Below, one piece after another: positions 17,212 to 27,198 of a DNA stretch of 64,000 nt. The stretch covers positions 124,001 through 188,000 of the forward strand of contig JAKLLG010000006.1 in NCBI GenBank assembly GCA_023150275.1. The letters are read 5' to 3'. Source of the stretch: Rhodocyclaceae bacterium. Lineage in GTDB: Bacteria; Pseudomonadota; Gammaproteobacteria; Burkholderiales; Rhodocyclaceae. The notes under the pieces are model-generated. The model was not told where the DNA came from and ran no database searches. It was given only the letters and a program-made list of their open reading frames with translations. The position numbers and the translations under genes are program-made. Numbering within the stretch: position 1 is the stretch's first letter; each line of letters begins with the position of its first letter.

Positions 17212-18927
17212 TTACTCGATAGTCTGCAAGTGCTCCACCATCAGCTGCACGCTCTGCACGCCGTTGTAGTCGTTGATCGTGAGGCGGTAGGCGGCGTGGA
17301 TTTCGCGGCCGGGGGTTCCGCTGAAGTTGAACTGGATGGCGTCGAAGCGCTGCTGGCCGGCAGCGAGGCGCAGCTTGAGGTGCTTTTCCTTGAGTACGCG
17401 CTGCTGCTCGACGATGAAACGCCCCTCGAAGAGCGGCGCCGGAAAGCCCTGGCCCCAGATTTCGTTTTCCAGCAGCTGCGCCGTTTCCAGCGAGAAATAG
17501 CCGGATTCGAGCGCGCCGTCCGTATGCAGGCTGCGCGTCAGCGCATCTTCGTCGAGCAGTTCGCCGGCGATTTCGGCGAACAGGTCGCGAAAGCGCGGGA
17601 AGTCCGCGGCGCGAATGCTGGCGCCGGCTGCCGCGGCATGGCCGCCAAACTTGATCAACAGCCCGGGCGCGCGCTTGGCGACGAGATCGAGGGCGTCGCG
17701 CAGATGGAAACCGGGGATCGAGCGGCCCGAGCCGCGCAGATCGCTGTCCGGGTCGTCCGCATCGGCCGGAGCGAACGCGAAGACCGGGCGGTGCAGGCGG
17801 TCCTTGATGCGCGAGGCGACGATGCCGACCACGCCCTGGTGCCAGCCGGGGTCGTAGAGCGCAATGCCGGCGGTGTCGGCAACGTCGAGCGTGTCGCACA
17901 GCGCCTGCGCGCGTTCCTGCATGCCGGATTCGATCTCGCGGCGTTCCTTGTTCAGCGCATCGAGTTGCTGCGCGATGTTGAGCGCGCGCGCGCTGTCGTC
18001 GGTAATCAGGCACTCGATGCCGAGCGCCATGTCGGAGAGTCTTCCGGCAGCGTTCAGCCGTGGGCCGAGCAGGAAGCCGAGGTCGAAGGTGGCGGCCTTC
18101 GTCGGGTCGCGCCCGGCGGCGCGGAAGAGGGCGGCGACGCCCGGCGTCAGCTTGCCTTCGCGCATGCGCTTCAGGCCCTGGCTGACGAGGATGCGATTGT
18201 TGCGGTCGAGCTTGACGACGTCGGCGACGGTGCCGAGCGCGACGAGGTCGAGCAGCGTCGCCAGATTGAATTCGGGGCGCTCATTTTCCGCCGCGAACCA
18301 GCCGCGCGCGCGCAGTTCGGCGCGCAGCGCGAGCATCACGTAGAAGATGACGCCGACGCCGGCGATGCATTTCGATGCGAAGGCGCAGCCGGGCTGGTTC
18401 GGGTTCACGATACAGGCCGCTTGCGGCAGCGTGTCGCCGGGCAGGTGGTGGTCGGTGACGAGCACGGCGATGCCGAGTTCGTTGGCGAGCGCGACGCCTT
18501 CGTTGCTGGCGATGCCGTTATCGACGGTGACGATGAGGTCCGGCGACATCGTCGCCGCGTGTTCGACGACCGAGGGCGACAGCCCGTAGCCATGCACGAC
18601 GCGATCCGGCACCAGGTAATCGACGCTGGCGCCGAAGGCGCGCAGCGCGCGGATGCCGACCGCGCAGGCGGTGGCACCGTCGCAGTCGTAGTCGGCAACG
18701 ATCAGGATGCGCGCCTCGGCTTCGATGGCGTCGGCGAGGAGCTGCGCGGCGTCGCTGGCGTGGGTGAGCGTCGCCGGCGGCAGCAGGGCGGCGAGGTCGT
18801 AGCGCAGTTCCGCCGCCTGCTCGATGCCGCGTGCCGCGTAGAGCCGCGCGAGCAGCGGATGCACGCCCTGCTGTTCGAGCGTCCAGCTGCGGCGCGGCGG
18901 TGCCGCGCGCGGAATCAGGCGGGTCAT
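17212..18927 (-). CDS. recJ: Single-stranded-DNA-specific exonuclease RecJ
   Basis: The 571-residue product (E. coli RecJ has 577) degrades ssDNA 5' to 3' in recombination and mismatch repair. DHH-family motifs are clear: VADYDCDGATA, VTVDNG, VTDHHLPGD, and the DHHA1 motif KFGGHAAAAGAS. The C-terminal OB-like region carries FNFSGTPGREIHAAYRLTIN. The ATG at 18927 lies 7 bp after the stop of the RpfE-type gene, so the two form an operon; the much longer open frame upstream is the overlapping gene's shadow. Confidence 0.95.
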   Translation of the reverse strand: MTRLIPRAAPPRRSWTLEQQGVHPLLARLYAARGIEQAAELRYDLAALLPPATLTHASDAAQLLADAIEAEARILIVADYDCDGATACAVGIRALRAFGASVDYLVPDRVVHGYGLSPSVVEHAATMSPDLIVTVDNGIASNEGVALANELGIAVLVTDHHLPGDTLPQAACIVNPNQPGCAFASKCIAGVGVIFYVMLALRAELRARGWFAAENERPEFNLATLLDLVALGTVADVVKLDRNNRILVSQGLKRMREGKLTPGVAALFRAAGRDPTKAATFDLGFLLGPRLNAAGRLSDMALGIECLITDDSARALNIAQQLDALNKERREIESGMQERAQALCDTLDVADTAGIALYDPGWHQGVVGIVASRIKDRLHRPVFAFAPADADDPDSDLRGSGRSIPGFHLRDALDLVAKRAPGLLIKFGGHAAAAGASIRAADFPRFRDLFAEIAGELLDEDALTRSLHTDGALESGYFSLETAQLLENEIWGQGFPAPLFEGRFIVEQQRVLKEKHLKLRLAAGQQRFDAIQFNFSGTPGREIHAAYRLTINDYNGVQSVQLMVEHLQTIE

Positions 18928-18934
18928 CGCCGGG

Positions 18935-19984
18935 TCACGCCGGTGTGTCCGCGAGCCGTGCGGCGACGGCGCCGATCGTCGTCGGGCGGCGCCAGAAACG
19001 CCACAGATCGCCGCGTTTGACCTGCCAGCCGAGCAGTCCGTAGATCGTGCTGCTCTGCAGGTCGAGTTCGACGCGGCCGGCGCGCACGGCGGCGGCGAGC
19101 GGCGCGAACCACCTTGTTTCGAGATCGAGCAGGGCCTGGCGCCAGGCGTCCGGGTCTTCGTACTGGACGGCACGCAGCAGGTCGGCAATGATGACGAGAC
19201 TCGTGTTGCCGGTCTGCGCGGCCTGCCATTCGACAAAGCTGCCTGCGCTGCCGTGGCATGCGGCACCGCTGACGCGGGCGAGACCGCGCGCCAGCGGCGC
19301 ATCGGCGAAGACGCTGTCGAAGCGCCGTGCCAGCTGGGTCGGTAGTCGTCCCGGCCCCCATAGCCACAGGCTGTTGATCGTCATGCGGCCGCTTTCTTCG
19401 CGGGCCGCATTGGCGGCGTGGGTGTGCAGCAGCATCTGCGCTTCGTTGAGCAGCTTGCGCAGCCAGGCGGTGCTGGCTTCTTCGGGCAGCTGGCGGTCGA
19501 GGCGGCGGCCGGCCATCTCGGAGAGCGGCGGCGTGCGGAAATCAGCTGGCGCGGCGAGGCGCAGGTACCAGCGGTCGGCCGCCGCCGCGCGGAATTCGCC
19601 GGCATCGGCGAAATGATCGTTGAGCGTGCGCACCAGCTGGCCGGCTTCGACTTCCTCGATGGCGATGCGGGCGCCGTCGGCGAGAATCAGCCGCTCCTGA
19701 TGGAAGCGCAGGTGCACCGGATCGGCGCAGGCCCAATGATCGGTTCCCGGATCATGGCCTTCGCCAAGCAGGCGCAGGGGCGCGTAGGGAACGTCGTCGG
19801 CAAGGCCGAACGCAGCGGCGATCAGCGCATCGGCGCTGTTGTCGGGCGCTGTCGTCCGTGTTTCATGGCCGCGCGCGAACAGGGCGCCGAGTGCCGGGGT
19901 GAGAAGCCTGTCCAGCGTCTGCCGGTCGGCGGGTTCGGGCCAGATCAGTTCCGGAATGAGCAGAGTCAGGCGTGTCGGGGGCAT
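18935..19984 (-). CDS. RpfE-type conserved protein (COG4255-like), phosphoglycerate-mutase-like annotation
   Basis: The 349-residue cytosolic protein has no membrane segment or signal. I recognise it mainly by context and by conserved stretches such as HWACADPVHLRFHQERLIL, AGQLVRTLNDHF and INSLWLWGPGRLP. Proteins with these motifs sit directly upstream of recJ in many beta- and gammaproteobacteria and are called regulatory protein RpfE type in Xanthomonas. The molecular function is not established. The start is the ATG at 19984; a TTG at 19993 is a weaker alternative. It is co-directional with recJ, 7 bp apart. Confidence 0.75.
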   Translation of the reverse strand: MPPTRLTLLIPELIWPEPADRQTLDRLLTPALGALFARGHETRTTAPDNSADALIAAAFGLADDVPYAPLRLLGEGHDPGTDHWACADPVHLRFHQERLILADGARIAIEEVEAGQLVRTLNDHFADAGEFRAAAADRWYLRLAAPADFRTPPLSEMAGRRLDRQLPEEASTAWLRKLLNEAQMLLHTHAANAAREESGRMTINSLWLWGPGRLPTQLARRFDSVFADAPLARGLARVSGAACHGSAGSFVEWQAAQTGNTSLVIIADLLRAVQYEDPDAWRQALLDLETRWFAPLAAAVRAGRVELDLQSSTIYGLLGWQVKRGDLWRFWRRPTTIGAVAARLADTPA

Positions 19985-20176
19985 CGGCCGCAATAGGCGT
20001 CACGAGGACGCTCGGAAAGGAACATGAAGAAGACGAAGACGGTGAACGGATGGCGCGAAATCAAGCGCAGAAGCCCGGCGTGAAAGGAAAGCGGACGGGA
20101 AAAGTGTACCATAGCGCCTTCACCGAGCGTGCCGACCGGCAAGCCGTGATCCAATCGAAATCACGAACGCGACACG

Positions 20177-21424
20177 ATGGCCCTGCCTTACGAACTCCTG
20201 ATCGGCCTGCGCTACACCCGCGCCAAGCGGCGCAACCATTTCATTTCCTTCATCTCCGGCATTTCGATGCTTGGCGTGGCGCTTGGCGTTGCCGCGCTGA
20301 TCGTCGTGCTCTCGGTGATGAATGGTTTCCAGAAGGAGTTGCGCGGGCGCATCCTGTCGGTGGTTTCGCACGTGCAAATTCTCGGCGCCAATGGCGATCT
20401 GGCTGGCTGGCCGCGCGTCGCCGAGCAGGCGGCGAAGCATCCGGCGGTGACGGCCGCGGCGCCTTTCGTGCAGGCGCAGGGCATGCTCTCCTTCAACCAG
20501 AACGTGCGCGGCGCGCTGGTGCGCGGCGTGCTGCCGGATCTGGAGGACAAGGTCGCCGACTTTCGTCCGCACATGAAGAGCGGCAGTTTCGACGCGCTGG
20601 TGCCGGATGGTTTCGGCATCGTGCTCGGTTCCGAACTGGCGCGTGCGCTTGGCGTGTTCATGGGCGACAAGGTGACGCTGATCGCGCCGCAGGGCGTGGT
20701 GACGCCGGCCGGCGTGGTGCCGCGGCTGAAGACCTTCACGGTCGTCGGCATCTTCGAGGTCGGCATGTTCGAGTACGACAACGGCCTCGCGCTGGTGGCG
20801 ATGGCCGACGCACAGAAGCTGTACCGGATGGAGGAGAATGTCTCGGGCGTGCGCCTGAAGCTCGGCGATCTCTTCGATGCGCCACGCGTGGGGCATGAGC
20901 TGGCACGCACGCTCGACGTAGACGCCTTCATTTCCGACTGGACGCGCAGCCACGCCAATTTCTTCCGCGCCGTGCAGATCGAGAAGAACATGATGTTCAT
21001 CATCCTCTCGCTGATCGTCGCCGTCGCCGCCTTCAATATCGTCTCGACGCTGGTGATGGCGGTGACCGACAAGCAATCGGACATCGCCATCCTGCGCACG
21101 CTGGGGGCGAGCCCTGGCAGCATCATGGTGGTGTTCATCGTGCAGGGGGCGCTGATCGGCTTCATCGGCCTGGCGCTTGGCGTTGCCGGCGGCGTTGCGC
21201 TGGCGCTCAACATCGATGTCGTCGTTCCGGCGATCGAGCGACTGTTCGGCGTGCAGTTCCTGTCGAAGGAGATCTACTACATCAACCAGCTGCCCTCCGA
21301 CCTGCAGTGGCGCGACGTGAGCGGCGTGACGGCGATTTCCTTCGTGCTGGCGCTGGTGGCCACGCTTTACCCGAGCTGGCGTGCCTCGCGCGTCAATCCG
21401 GCGGAGGCGCTGCGCTATGAGTGA
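20177..21424 (+). CDS. lolC: LolC/LolE-family lipoprotein-releasing ABC transporter permease
   Basis: The 415-residue inner-membrane protein has the FtsX/MacB-like layout: one N-terminal helix (about residues 22-48), a large periplasmic domain, and three helices in the C-terminal third (FIILSLIVAVAAFNIVSTLVM onward). It starts with YELLIGLRYTRAKRRNHFISFISGISMLG, the LolC/E signature. With LolD it extracts lipoproteins for passage to LolA. It overlaps lolD by 8 bp. Only one LolC/E-type permease is present here, so it may work as a homodimer (LolF-like) or pair with a LolE encoded elsewhere. Confidence 0.93.
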   Translation: MALPYELLIGLRYTRAKRRNHFISFISGISMLGVALGVAALIVVLSVMNGFQKELRGRILSVVSHVQILGANGDLAGWPRVAEQAAKHPAVTAAAPFVQAQGMLSFNQNVRGALVRGVLPDLEDKVADFRPHMKSGSFDALVPDGFGIVLGSELARALGVFMGDKVTLIAPQGVVTPAGVVPRLKTFTVVGIFEVGMFEYDNGLALVAMADAQKLYRMEENVSGVRLKLGDLFDAPRVGHELARTLDVDAFISDWTRSHANFFRAVQIEKNMMFIILSLIVAVAAFNIVSTLVMAVTDKQSDIAILRTLGASPGSIMVVFIVQGALIGFIGLALGVAGGVALALNIDVVVPAIERLFGVQFLSKEIYYINQLPSDLQWRDVSGVTAISFVLALVATLYPSWRASRVNPAEALRYE

Positions 21425-22130
21425 GCTGCAATCGATACCCTCGGTGCTGCGCGCGCGTGGCCTGACGAAGACCTATGGCAGCGGCGAAACGGCCGTGCCG
21501 GTGCTGGCCGGCGTCGATCTCGATCTGGCGGCGGGCGAGCGTATCGCGATCGTTGGCGCTTCCGGTTCGGGCAAGAGCACGCTGCTGCATCTGCTCGGCG
21601 GCCTCGACGAGGCGAGCGAGGGTTCGGTCGAGGTTGTTGGCCAGGATCTGCTGCGCATGCGTCCGGCGGCGCGCGGCGAGTGGCGCAACCGCCACATCGG
21701 CTTCGTCTATCAGTTCCATCATCTGTTGCCGGAGTTCTCGGCGCTGGAAAACGTGGCCTTGCCGCTGCTGATCCGGCGTGTCGACGGGCACGAAGCTGAG
21801 GAACAGGCGCGGGATATTCTGGTCGAAGTCGGTTTGGGCCATCGCCTGAATCATGCGCCGGGCGAGCTTTCCGGCGGCGAGCGCCAGCGCGCCGCAGTGG
21901 CGAGGGCACTGGTCACGCGTCCGGCCTGTGTGTTCGCCGACGAGCCGACCGGGAACCTCGACCGGCAGACAGCAGACCGGGTTTTCTCGGTGATGCTGGA
22001 GGCGAGCGCGAAGCGGGGCACGGCCTTCGTGATCGTGACGCACGATCTTTCGCTTGCCGCTCGCGTCGATCGTTGCCTGACGCTGGAAGACGGCCGGATT
22101 GCTGGCGAACCCCGGTTTGCTCACCGATAA
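21417..22130 (+). CDS. lolD: LolD, ATPase of the lipoprotein-releasing system
   Basis: This is a 237-residue ABC ATPase. Walker A GASGSGKS is at residues 47-54, the signature LSGGERQR and Walker B VFADEPTGNLD follow, and the switch histidine is in VTHDL. VYQFHHLLPEFSALENVALP is the LolD/MacB-type Q-loop region. The ATG at 21417 sits inside the lolC end with GGAGG about 10 nt upstream, which indicates translational coupling. Confidence 0.95.
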   Translation: MSELQSIPSVLRARGLTKTYGSGETAVPVLAGVDLDLAAGERIAIVGASGSGKSTLLHLLGGLDEASEGSVEVVGQDLLRMRPAARGEWRNRHIGFVYQFHHLLPEFSALENVALPLLIRRVDGHEAEEQARDILVEVGLGHRLNHAPGELSGGERQRAAVARALVTRPACVFADEPTGNLDRQTADRVFSVMLEASAKRGTAFVIVTHDLSLAARVDRCLTLEDGRIAGEPRFAHR

Positions 22131-22171
22131 TGCACGCTGTGACCCGTAACTAGACTAATAAGGAGAACGTC

Positions 22172-24190
22172 ATGCAGGCACTTTTTTCGCCCGCCATCGC
22201 ATTCATGAACAAGCTGCGGTTCACGCAGAAATTCGGCCTGATGGGACTGCTGATGGCAATCGTGACCGCCGTGCTGGTCGGCAATCTCTATCGCGCGCTG
22301 GATGCAAACATCCAGTCTTCTCGTGCTGAACTGCAGGGCGTTACCGTGGTGGTGCCAACGCAACGACTGATCCAGTTCCTGCAACAGCATCGCGGCATGT
22401 CCGCCGGTGTGCTGGCGGGAAATGAGGCCATGAAGGAAAAGCGGCTGGCGAAGGCGAAAGAGATCGTCGGTACGATTAAGACGGTGGAGTCCGCAGCCTC
22501 GGAAGAACTGCGGAGCAGCGCAGCCTGGAAGGCGATTGTTGTCGAATGGGGGCAGATTGAGACCGACGTTCTTGAGTGGACGGGGGCCGAGAGTTTCAGG
22601 CGTCACACCGAGTTGATCGCGAATGTGTTGACCTTCATGACCGATGTCGCCGACAAGTATTCGCTGACACTCGATCCGGATATCGATTCCTACTACCTGA
22701 TCGATACCGTGATGAACAAGGCGCCGTATGCGTTGGAGCGCCTTGGGCAGATGCGGGCGAAGGGTACCGGTATTCTGACCAAGAAACAGATAGCGCCGCA
22801 GGATCAGGTGGAAATGAATACCTTGATGGCCGAATTGAACGGTGCGCTGCGACCGCTCAAGGTCAATCTGGAAAAGACCGCTCGTTTCAATCCCGATTTG
22901 CAGGGGCAACTGGGGCAGGCAACGAAGGATTATCTTGAGTCTGCCGAGCAGATCAACAAGGTCATCGTTGAAGACATGATGCTGGGAGCCTTCGCGATGG
23001 CGCCGGGAGAGTATTTCCAGATGACGACTACGGCCATCGACAAGGGTTACAAGCAGATGTTCGATGTCATGCTGCCGATGCTGGAGAAGCTGATCCAGCG
23101 ACGCATCGACAATCTGCAGGCAAATCTGCGCATGACCATCGGGCTTGCCATCGTGGTCCTCGTCGTTGTCGGCTATTTTTCGATGGGAACTTACTTCGCC
23201 ACGATCGCGAGCATCAAGCGTCTTTCGGATACCGCGCAAACGCTGTCGACAGGCGACCTGCGGCCGCGCGTCGCGCTGGATACGCGCGACGAACTGCAAT
23301 TGGTTGGCAATAGCTTCAACACGATGGCCAACGCATTCTCGGATCTGCTGCGCAATGTGCAGAACGGCGCGGACCGGGTGCTCAATGCCTCGAAGCGAAT
23401 GGCCGAATCATCGACGCAGATCACGCAGAGTTCGGAATCGCAGAGCGAGGCGGCATCAAGCATGGCAGCGGCGGTTGAAGAGATGACCGTCGGCGTCGAT
23501 CACATCAGCAAGAATGCCGGCGACGCGGACAATATTTCGCATCAGGCCGGCGCGCTGTCCGTTGAGGGGGCGCGTATCGTCAACACCGTGGTGGATGAAA
23601 TTCGCAAGATTGCCGGATCGGTGACCGAATCCGCCAACATCATCGACGAACTGGGGCGTCAGTCGGACCAGATTTCGGCGATCGTGAACGTGATCAAGGA
23701 GATCGCCGATCAGACCAACCTGCTTGCGCTCAATGCCGCGATCGAAGCCGCGCGCGCCGGCGAATCCGGACGCGGATTTGCCGTGGTTGCGGACGAGGTG
23801 CGCAAGCTGGCCGAACGCACGACCAAGTCGACGCAGGAGATTTCCGCGATGATTGGCGCCATCCAGAGTGGCACGCAGAGCGCCGTCACCTCGATGCGCG
23901 ACGGCGTCAGCCGGGTGAACGAGGGCGTGGCCCTGGCGACTCAGGCCGGTGAGGCGATGGCGCAGATCCAGGGGAACAGCGCCCGCGTCGTCGAGACTGT
24001 GGCCGACATATCCTCGGCCTTGCGCGAGCAGACAGCGGCGAGCACCGATATTGCCCGCAACGTCGAGCACATCGCCCAGATGGCGGAGGAGAATACGGCG
24101 GCGGTTGCCGAGAGTGCCTCGACGGCCCGGGAACTTGAGCAACTTGCCGAGGGACTGCAGACGGAGGTGCGTCGCTTCCGGGTCAGTTGA
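22172..24190 (+). CDS. Methyl-accepting chemotaxis protein
   Basis: The 672-residue receptor has a transmembrane helix at about residues 24-43, a long helical periplasmic sensor domain of about 275 residues, a second helix ([19 protein letters not shown], about 315-340), HAMP, and the cytoplasmic signalling hairpin with [23 protein letters not shown]. The sensor contains [20 protein letters not shown], which recalls NIT-type nitrate/nitrite-sensing four-helix bundles, but the ligand is unknown. It ends [11 protein letters not shown] with no CheR-docking pentapeptide. AAGGAG lies 8 nt before the ATG. It is 41 bp behind lolD but has its own terminator. Confidence 0.93.
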   Translation: MQALFSPAIAFMNKLRFTQKFGLMGLLMAIVTAVLVGNLYRALDANIQSSRAELQGVTVVVPTQRLIQFLQQHRGMSAGVLAGNEAMKEKRLAKAKEIVGTIKTVESAASEELRSSAAWKAIVVEWGQIETDVLEWTGAESFRRHTELIANVLTFMTDVADKYSLTLDPDIDSYYLIDTVMNKAPYALERLGQMRAKGTGILTKKQIAPQDQVEMNTLMAELNGALRPLKVNLEKTARFNPDLQGQLGQATKDYLESAEQINKVIVEDMMLGAFAMAPGEYFQMTTTAIDKGYKQMFDVMLPMLEKLIQRRIDNLQANLRMTIGLAIVVLVVVGYFSMGTYFATIASIKRLSDTAQTLSTGDLRPRVALDTRDELQLVGNSFNTMANAFSDLLRNVQNGADRVLNASKRMAESSTQITQSSESQSEAASSMAAAVEEMTVGVDHISKNAGDADNISHQAGALSVEGARIVNTVVDEIRKIAGSVTESANIIDELGRQSDQISAIVNVIKEIADQTNLLALNAAIEAARAGESGRGFAVVADEVRKLAERTTKSTQEISAMIGAIQSGTQSAVTSMRDGVSRVNEGVALATQAGEAMAQIQGNSARVVETVADISSALREQTAASTDIARNVEHIAQMAEENTAAVAESASTARELEQLAEGLQTEVRRFRVS

Positions 24191-24222
24191 GCGGCGCTCC
24201 GGAAAGTTGATGGGGGCTGTCG

Positions 24223-24255
24223 GGGCCGTCGCTGCGCGACGGCCCTTTGCTTTTT
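24223..24255 (+). terminator. Intrinsic terminator of the chemotaxis receptor gene
   Basis: The stem GGGCCGTCG (24223-24231) with CGACGGCCC (24237-24245) has a 5-nt loop and is followed by TTTGCTTTTT. It reaches the stop codon of the convergent DUF2062 gene. Confidence 0.85.
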
Positions 24256-24800
24256 CAGCGTGCCGCGTGGCGCAGACGGCGCCGGCGCCAGGCCCGGATG
24301 AGATGCCAGCGCCACACCGCCTTGACCACCAGATAGCCGGCCACGGCGAGGATTGTGGCAAGCAGGAGCAGGCCCACCAGCAAGGGCATTCCCAGCCCTG
24401 AGGTCCACTCGGACATTGCCCGCATCCATCCGAGCGGGTTCCTCATGTCATACTCCGGAGGTGGCGCGAAGTCGACCCGGCCGCCGCCGAGCACAAACTG
24501 GCCGATGGTGACGGCGAGCAGGTAGAGCGGGATGATGGTGAATGGATTGGTGTATAGCGTGGTGACCAGTGCGAGCGGCAGATTGACGCGAAAGACGAGG
24601 CTGCAGATTGCCGCGCCGATCATCTGCAGCGGCCCCGGAATGAGGCCGCAGAAGAGTCCTGCCGCAACGGCGCCGGCGGCGGAATGACGGTTCAGGTGCC
24701 ACAGCCGTGGATGCAGCAGGGTGTCGGCAAACGGCGCCAGCCAGCGATTGCCGTGGACCGCCTCGTGGCTGGGGAGAAAGCGTCGCAGGTGCTTGCGCAT
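24255..24800 (-). CDS. DUF2062 domain inner-membrane protein
   Basis: The 181-residue membrane protein has three or so hydrophobic helices and a basic C-terminal tail (WRRRRLRHAAR). The DUF2062 pattern is visible in LHRHSAAGAVAAGLF-like HLNRHSAAGAVAAGLFCGLI, PLQMIGAAICSLVFRVNLP and TLYTNPFTIIPLY. The function of the family is not known. The start is the ATG at 24800 (MRKHLRRFLP); another ATG lies at 24806. It is divergent from comEC, with about 40 bp between the starts. Confidence 0.85.
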   Translation of the reverse strand: MRKHLRRFLPSHEAVHGNRWLAPFADTLLHPRLWHLNRHSAAGAVAAGLFCGLIPGPLQMIGAAICSLVFRVNLPLALVTTLYTNPFTIIPLYLLAVTIGQFVLGGGRVDFAPPPEYDMRNPLGWMRAMSEWTSGLGMPLLVGLLLLATILAVAGYLVVKAVWRWHLIRAWRRRRLRHAAR

Positions 24801-24844
24801 GATCATGGCGATTCTAGCCGAAGGCAGGGACGAAAGCAGGGCAA

Positions 24845-27154
24845 ATGAAAGCAGGCGTTCCGGTCTTTGCAATCGGGGTGGCGAGCTTGCAGTTGCAGGC
24901 GGCGCTGCCTTCGCTGCCGTGGATTGCCGCCGGCTTCGCGCTGATGCTGCTGCTGACGATCGGTGCCTGCTATCGCAAGCTGCGCTGGCCGGTCCTGCTG
25001 GCGGCGCTGCTCGCCGGATTCTGTTGGGCGGCATTGCGCGCCGAGCTTCGCTTGCAGGACCACCTGCCGACGGCATGGGAAGGGCGCGACATCGAGCTGC
25101 TCGGTATTGTCGCCGAGATGCCGCAGCCCTTCGCACGCGGCGTGCGCTTCACATTTGCCGTCGAACAGGTGCTCACTGAGGGGGCTGTTGTGCCGCCGCG
25201 TATCGCGCTGTCATGGTACGAGGCGGGGCAGGATGCGATCGCCAGTGCTGACAAGGTTCGCCCCGGTGAACGCTGGCGCCTGACCGTTCGTCTCAAGCGC
25301 CCGCACGGCAACGCCAATCCCTTCGGTTTCGACTACGAGGCCTGGCTGCTCGAACGCGACTTGCGCGCGACCGGGTATGTGCGCGCACAGCCCGTGCCGG
25401 AACGTCTTGCAACATTCGTTGCGGCCCCGGCGTATGCGGTCGAGCGCCTGCGCTACGCGATCCGCGATCGCTTCCTCGCCGATCTTGCCGGCGCCGACTA
25501 TGCGGGAATCCTTGTTGCACTCGCCGTCGGTGACCAGCGTGCCATCCAGGGCGAATTCTGGCGCGTGTTCTCGCGTACCGGAACGACGCACCTGATGTCG
25601 ATTTCCGGGCTGCACGTGACGATGATCGCTGCGCTGATTGGCGGTCTGGTTGGTTGGCTGTGGCGGCGCAGTCCGCGGCTGATGATCCTGCTCGCGGCGC
25701 AGAGGGCCGCGGTGCTGGCCGGTGCTGCCGCTGCGCTTGCCTATGCCCTGCTCTCCGGTTTTTCGGTGCCCGCCCAGCGCACTGCCTGCATGCTGCTGGT
25801 GGCCGCGATCGCGCTGCTCTCGGGACGCCGGACGGCGCCGTCGCAGGTGCTCGGCATTGCGCTTGCGGCGGTGCTCCTGCTCGACCCGTGGGCTGTGCTG
25901 GCGCCCGGTTTCTGGCTCTCCTTCGGCGCCGTTGCGCTGCTTTTCTATGTGTCGACGGGACGTTCGCCGTTTCCGGTCACGGGTTGGCGAGATCGTCTCG
26001 CAGCCTGGGGAGTCGCCCAGTGGGCGATCACGATCGCGTCCCTGCCGATCCTGCTCTTTTTCTTCTCGCAGTTTTCGCTCGTTTCGCCCCTCGCCAATGC
26101 GCTCGCCATTCCGATCGTCAGCCTCGTTGTGACACCGCTGGCGCTGCTCGCGATGATCCTGCCGCTTTCCTTGCTGCTCGACATCGCACACGGCCTGCTT
26201 TCTTGGCTGATGGCCTTTCTGATCATGCTTGCCGACTTTCCGCTGCTTGAGCGGCCGGCGCCGCCCTTGCCGATGGTGGCGCTCGGTGTGCTCGGCATCG
26301 TCTGGATGCTGCTGCCGCGGGGCATTCCGCGGCGCGGGCTCGGTGCTGTGCTGTTGTTGCCGGCATTGCTTTACGTGCCGCCGCGACCGGCGCCAGGCGA
26401 AGCGTGGATCACCGTGCTCGATGTCGGGCAGGGGCTCGCCGTTGTGGTGCGGACTGCGTCGAAGACGCTGCTCTACGATACGGGGCCGCTGTTCAGTGCG
26501 GAGTCCGACGCCGGGCAGCGCATCGTCGTCCCCCATCTGCGTGCGCTCGGCATCGGGCGGCTCGATGCAATGATGGTGACGCACGGCGATAGCGATCATG
26601 CGGGCGGCGCCGCATCGGTGCTCGACGCGATGCCGGTCGATGCGCTGTACTCGACGCTCGCCGAGTTGCCCGGGGAAACATGCCACGCCGGGCAGCGTTG
26701 GGAATGGGAGGGCGTCCGCTTCGAGGTGCTGCATCCGCAGCGGGCATCGGTGCTGAAGGGTGATCGCAGGCCGAATCATCTTTCCTGTGTGTTGCGTGTC
26801 ACGGCCGGCGGGCATTCCATGCTGCTCACCTCCGACATCGAGGCCGAGGATGAGCGGGAACTGCTTGCGCGCACTCCTGAATCCTTGCACGCCGATGTTC
26901 TGCTGGTGCCGCATCACGGCAGCCTGACTTCATCGACGCCGGGTTTCGTGGCGGCCGTTGGGGCGAGCGACGCGATCATTGCCGCCGGCTATCGCAATCG
27001 CTTCGGACATCCCCGGCCGCAGGTGCTGGCGCGTTATTCCTCAGCGCGCGCCTGGCGTACCGATCTGCAGGGGGCGATTGAAGTACGTCTGGGGGCGCAG
27101 CTGGACGTTGCCGCATGGCGCGAGCGGCGGGCGCGCTACTGGTACGGACGGTAA
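24845..27154 (+). CDS. comEC: ComEC/Rec2-family DNA uptake channel protein
   Basis: The 769-residue inner-membrane protein of natural transformation carries ssDNA into the cytoplasm. It has the usual three parts: an N-terminal DUF4131 region with helices (about 1-190), the Competence transmembrane domain (about 200-490, with TGTTHLMSISGLHVTMIA), and a C-terminal metallo-beta-lactamase-like domain (LDVGQGLAVVVRT, VTHGDSDHAGG, LLVPHHGS). The length is normal and no frameshift is seen, so competence may be functional if pilus genes exist elsewhere. The start is the ATG at 24845. Confidence 0.93.
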   Translation: MKAGVPVFAIGVASLQLQAALPSLPWIAAGFALMLLLTIGACYRKLRWPVLLAALLAGFCWAALRAELRLQDHLPTAWEGRDIELLGIVAEMPQPFARGVRFTFAVEQVLTEGAVVPPRIALSWYEAGQDAIASADKVRPGERWRLTVRLKRPHGNANPFGFDYEAWLLERDLRATGYVRAQPVPERLATFVAAPAYAVERLRYAIRDRFLADLAGADYAGILVALAVGDQRAIQGEFWRVFSRTGTTHLMSISGLHVTMIAALIGGLVGWLWRRSPRLMILLAAQRAAVLAGAAAALAYALLSGFSVPAQRTACMLLVAAIALLSGRRTAPSQVLGIALAAVLLLDPWAVLAPGFWLSFGAVALLFYVSTGRSPFPVTGWRDRLAAWGVAQWAITIASLPILLFFFSQFSLVSPLANALAIPIVSLVVTPLALLAMILPLSLLLDIAHGLLSWLMAFLIMLADFPLLERPAPPLPMVALGVLGIVWMLLPRGIPRRGLGAVLLLPALLYVPPRPAPGEAWITVLDVGQGLAVVVRTASKTLLYDTGPLFSAESDAGQRIVVPHLRALGIGRLDAMMVTHGDSDHAGGAASVLDAMPVDALYSTLAELPGETCHAGQRWEWEGVRFEVLHPQRASVLKGDRRPNHLSCVLRVTAGGHSMLLTSDIEAEDERELLARTPESLHADVLLVPHHGSLTSSTPGFVAAVGASDAIIAAGYRNRFGHPRPQVLARYSSARAWRTDLQGAIEVRLGAQLDVAAWRERRARYWYGR

Positions 27155-27198
27155 TGCGTGCGTGCTAGACTCGAACCAATAACGCCGGAGTTCATGCG

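Noticed and set aside
20120..21213. Long minus-strand frames over lolC
   Set aside because: Shadows of a gene with clear LolC/E membrane topology.
22123..22130. ACCGATAA before the chemotaxis receptor gene, resembling a sigma-28 -10 element
   Set aside because: It overlaps the lolD stop and no TAAA-type -35 lies at the right distance.
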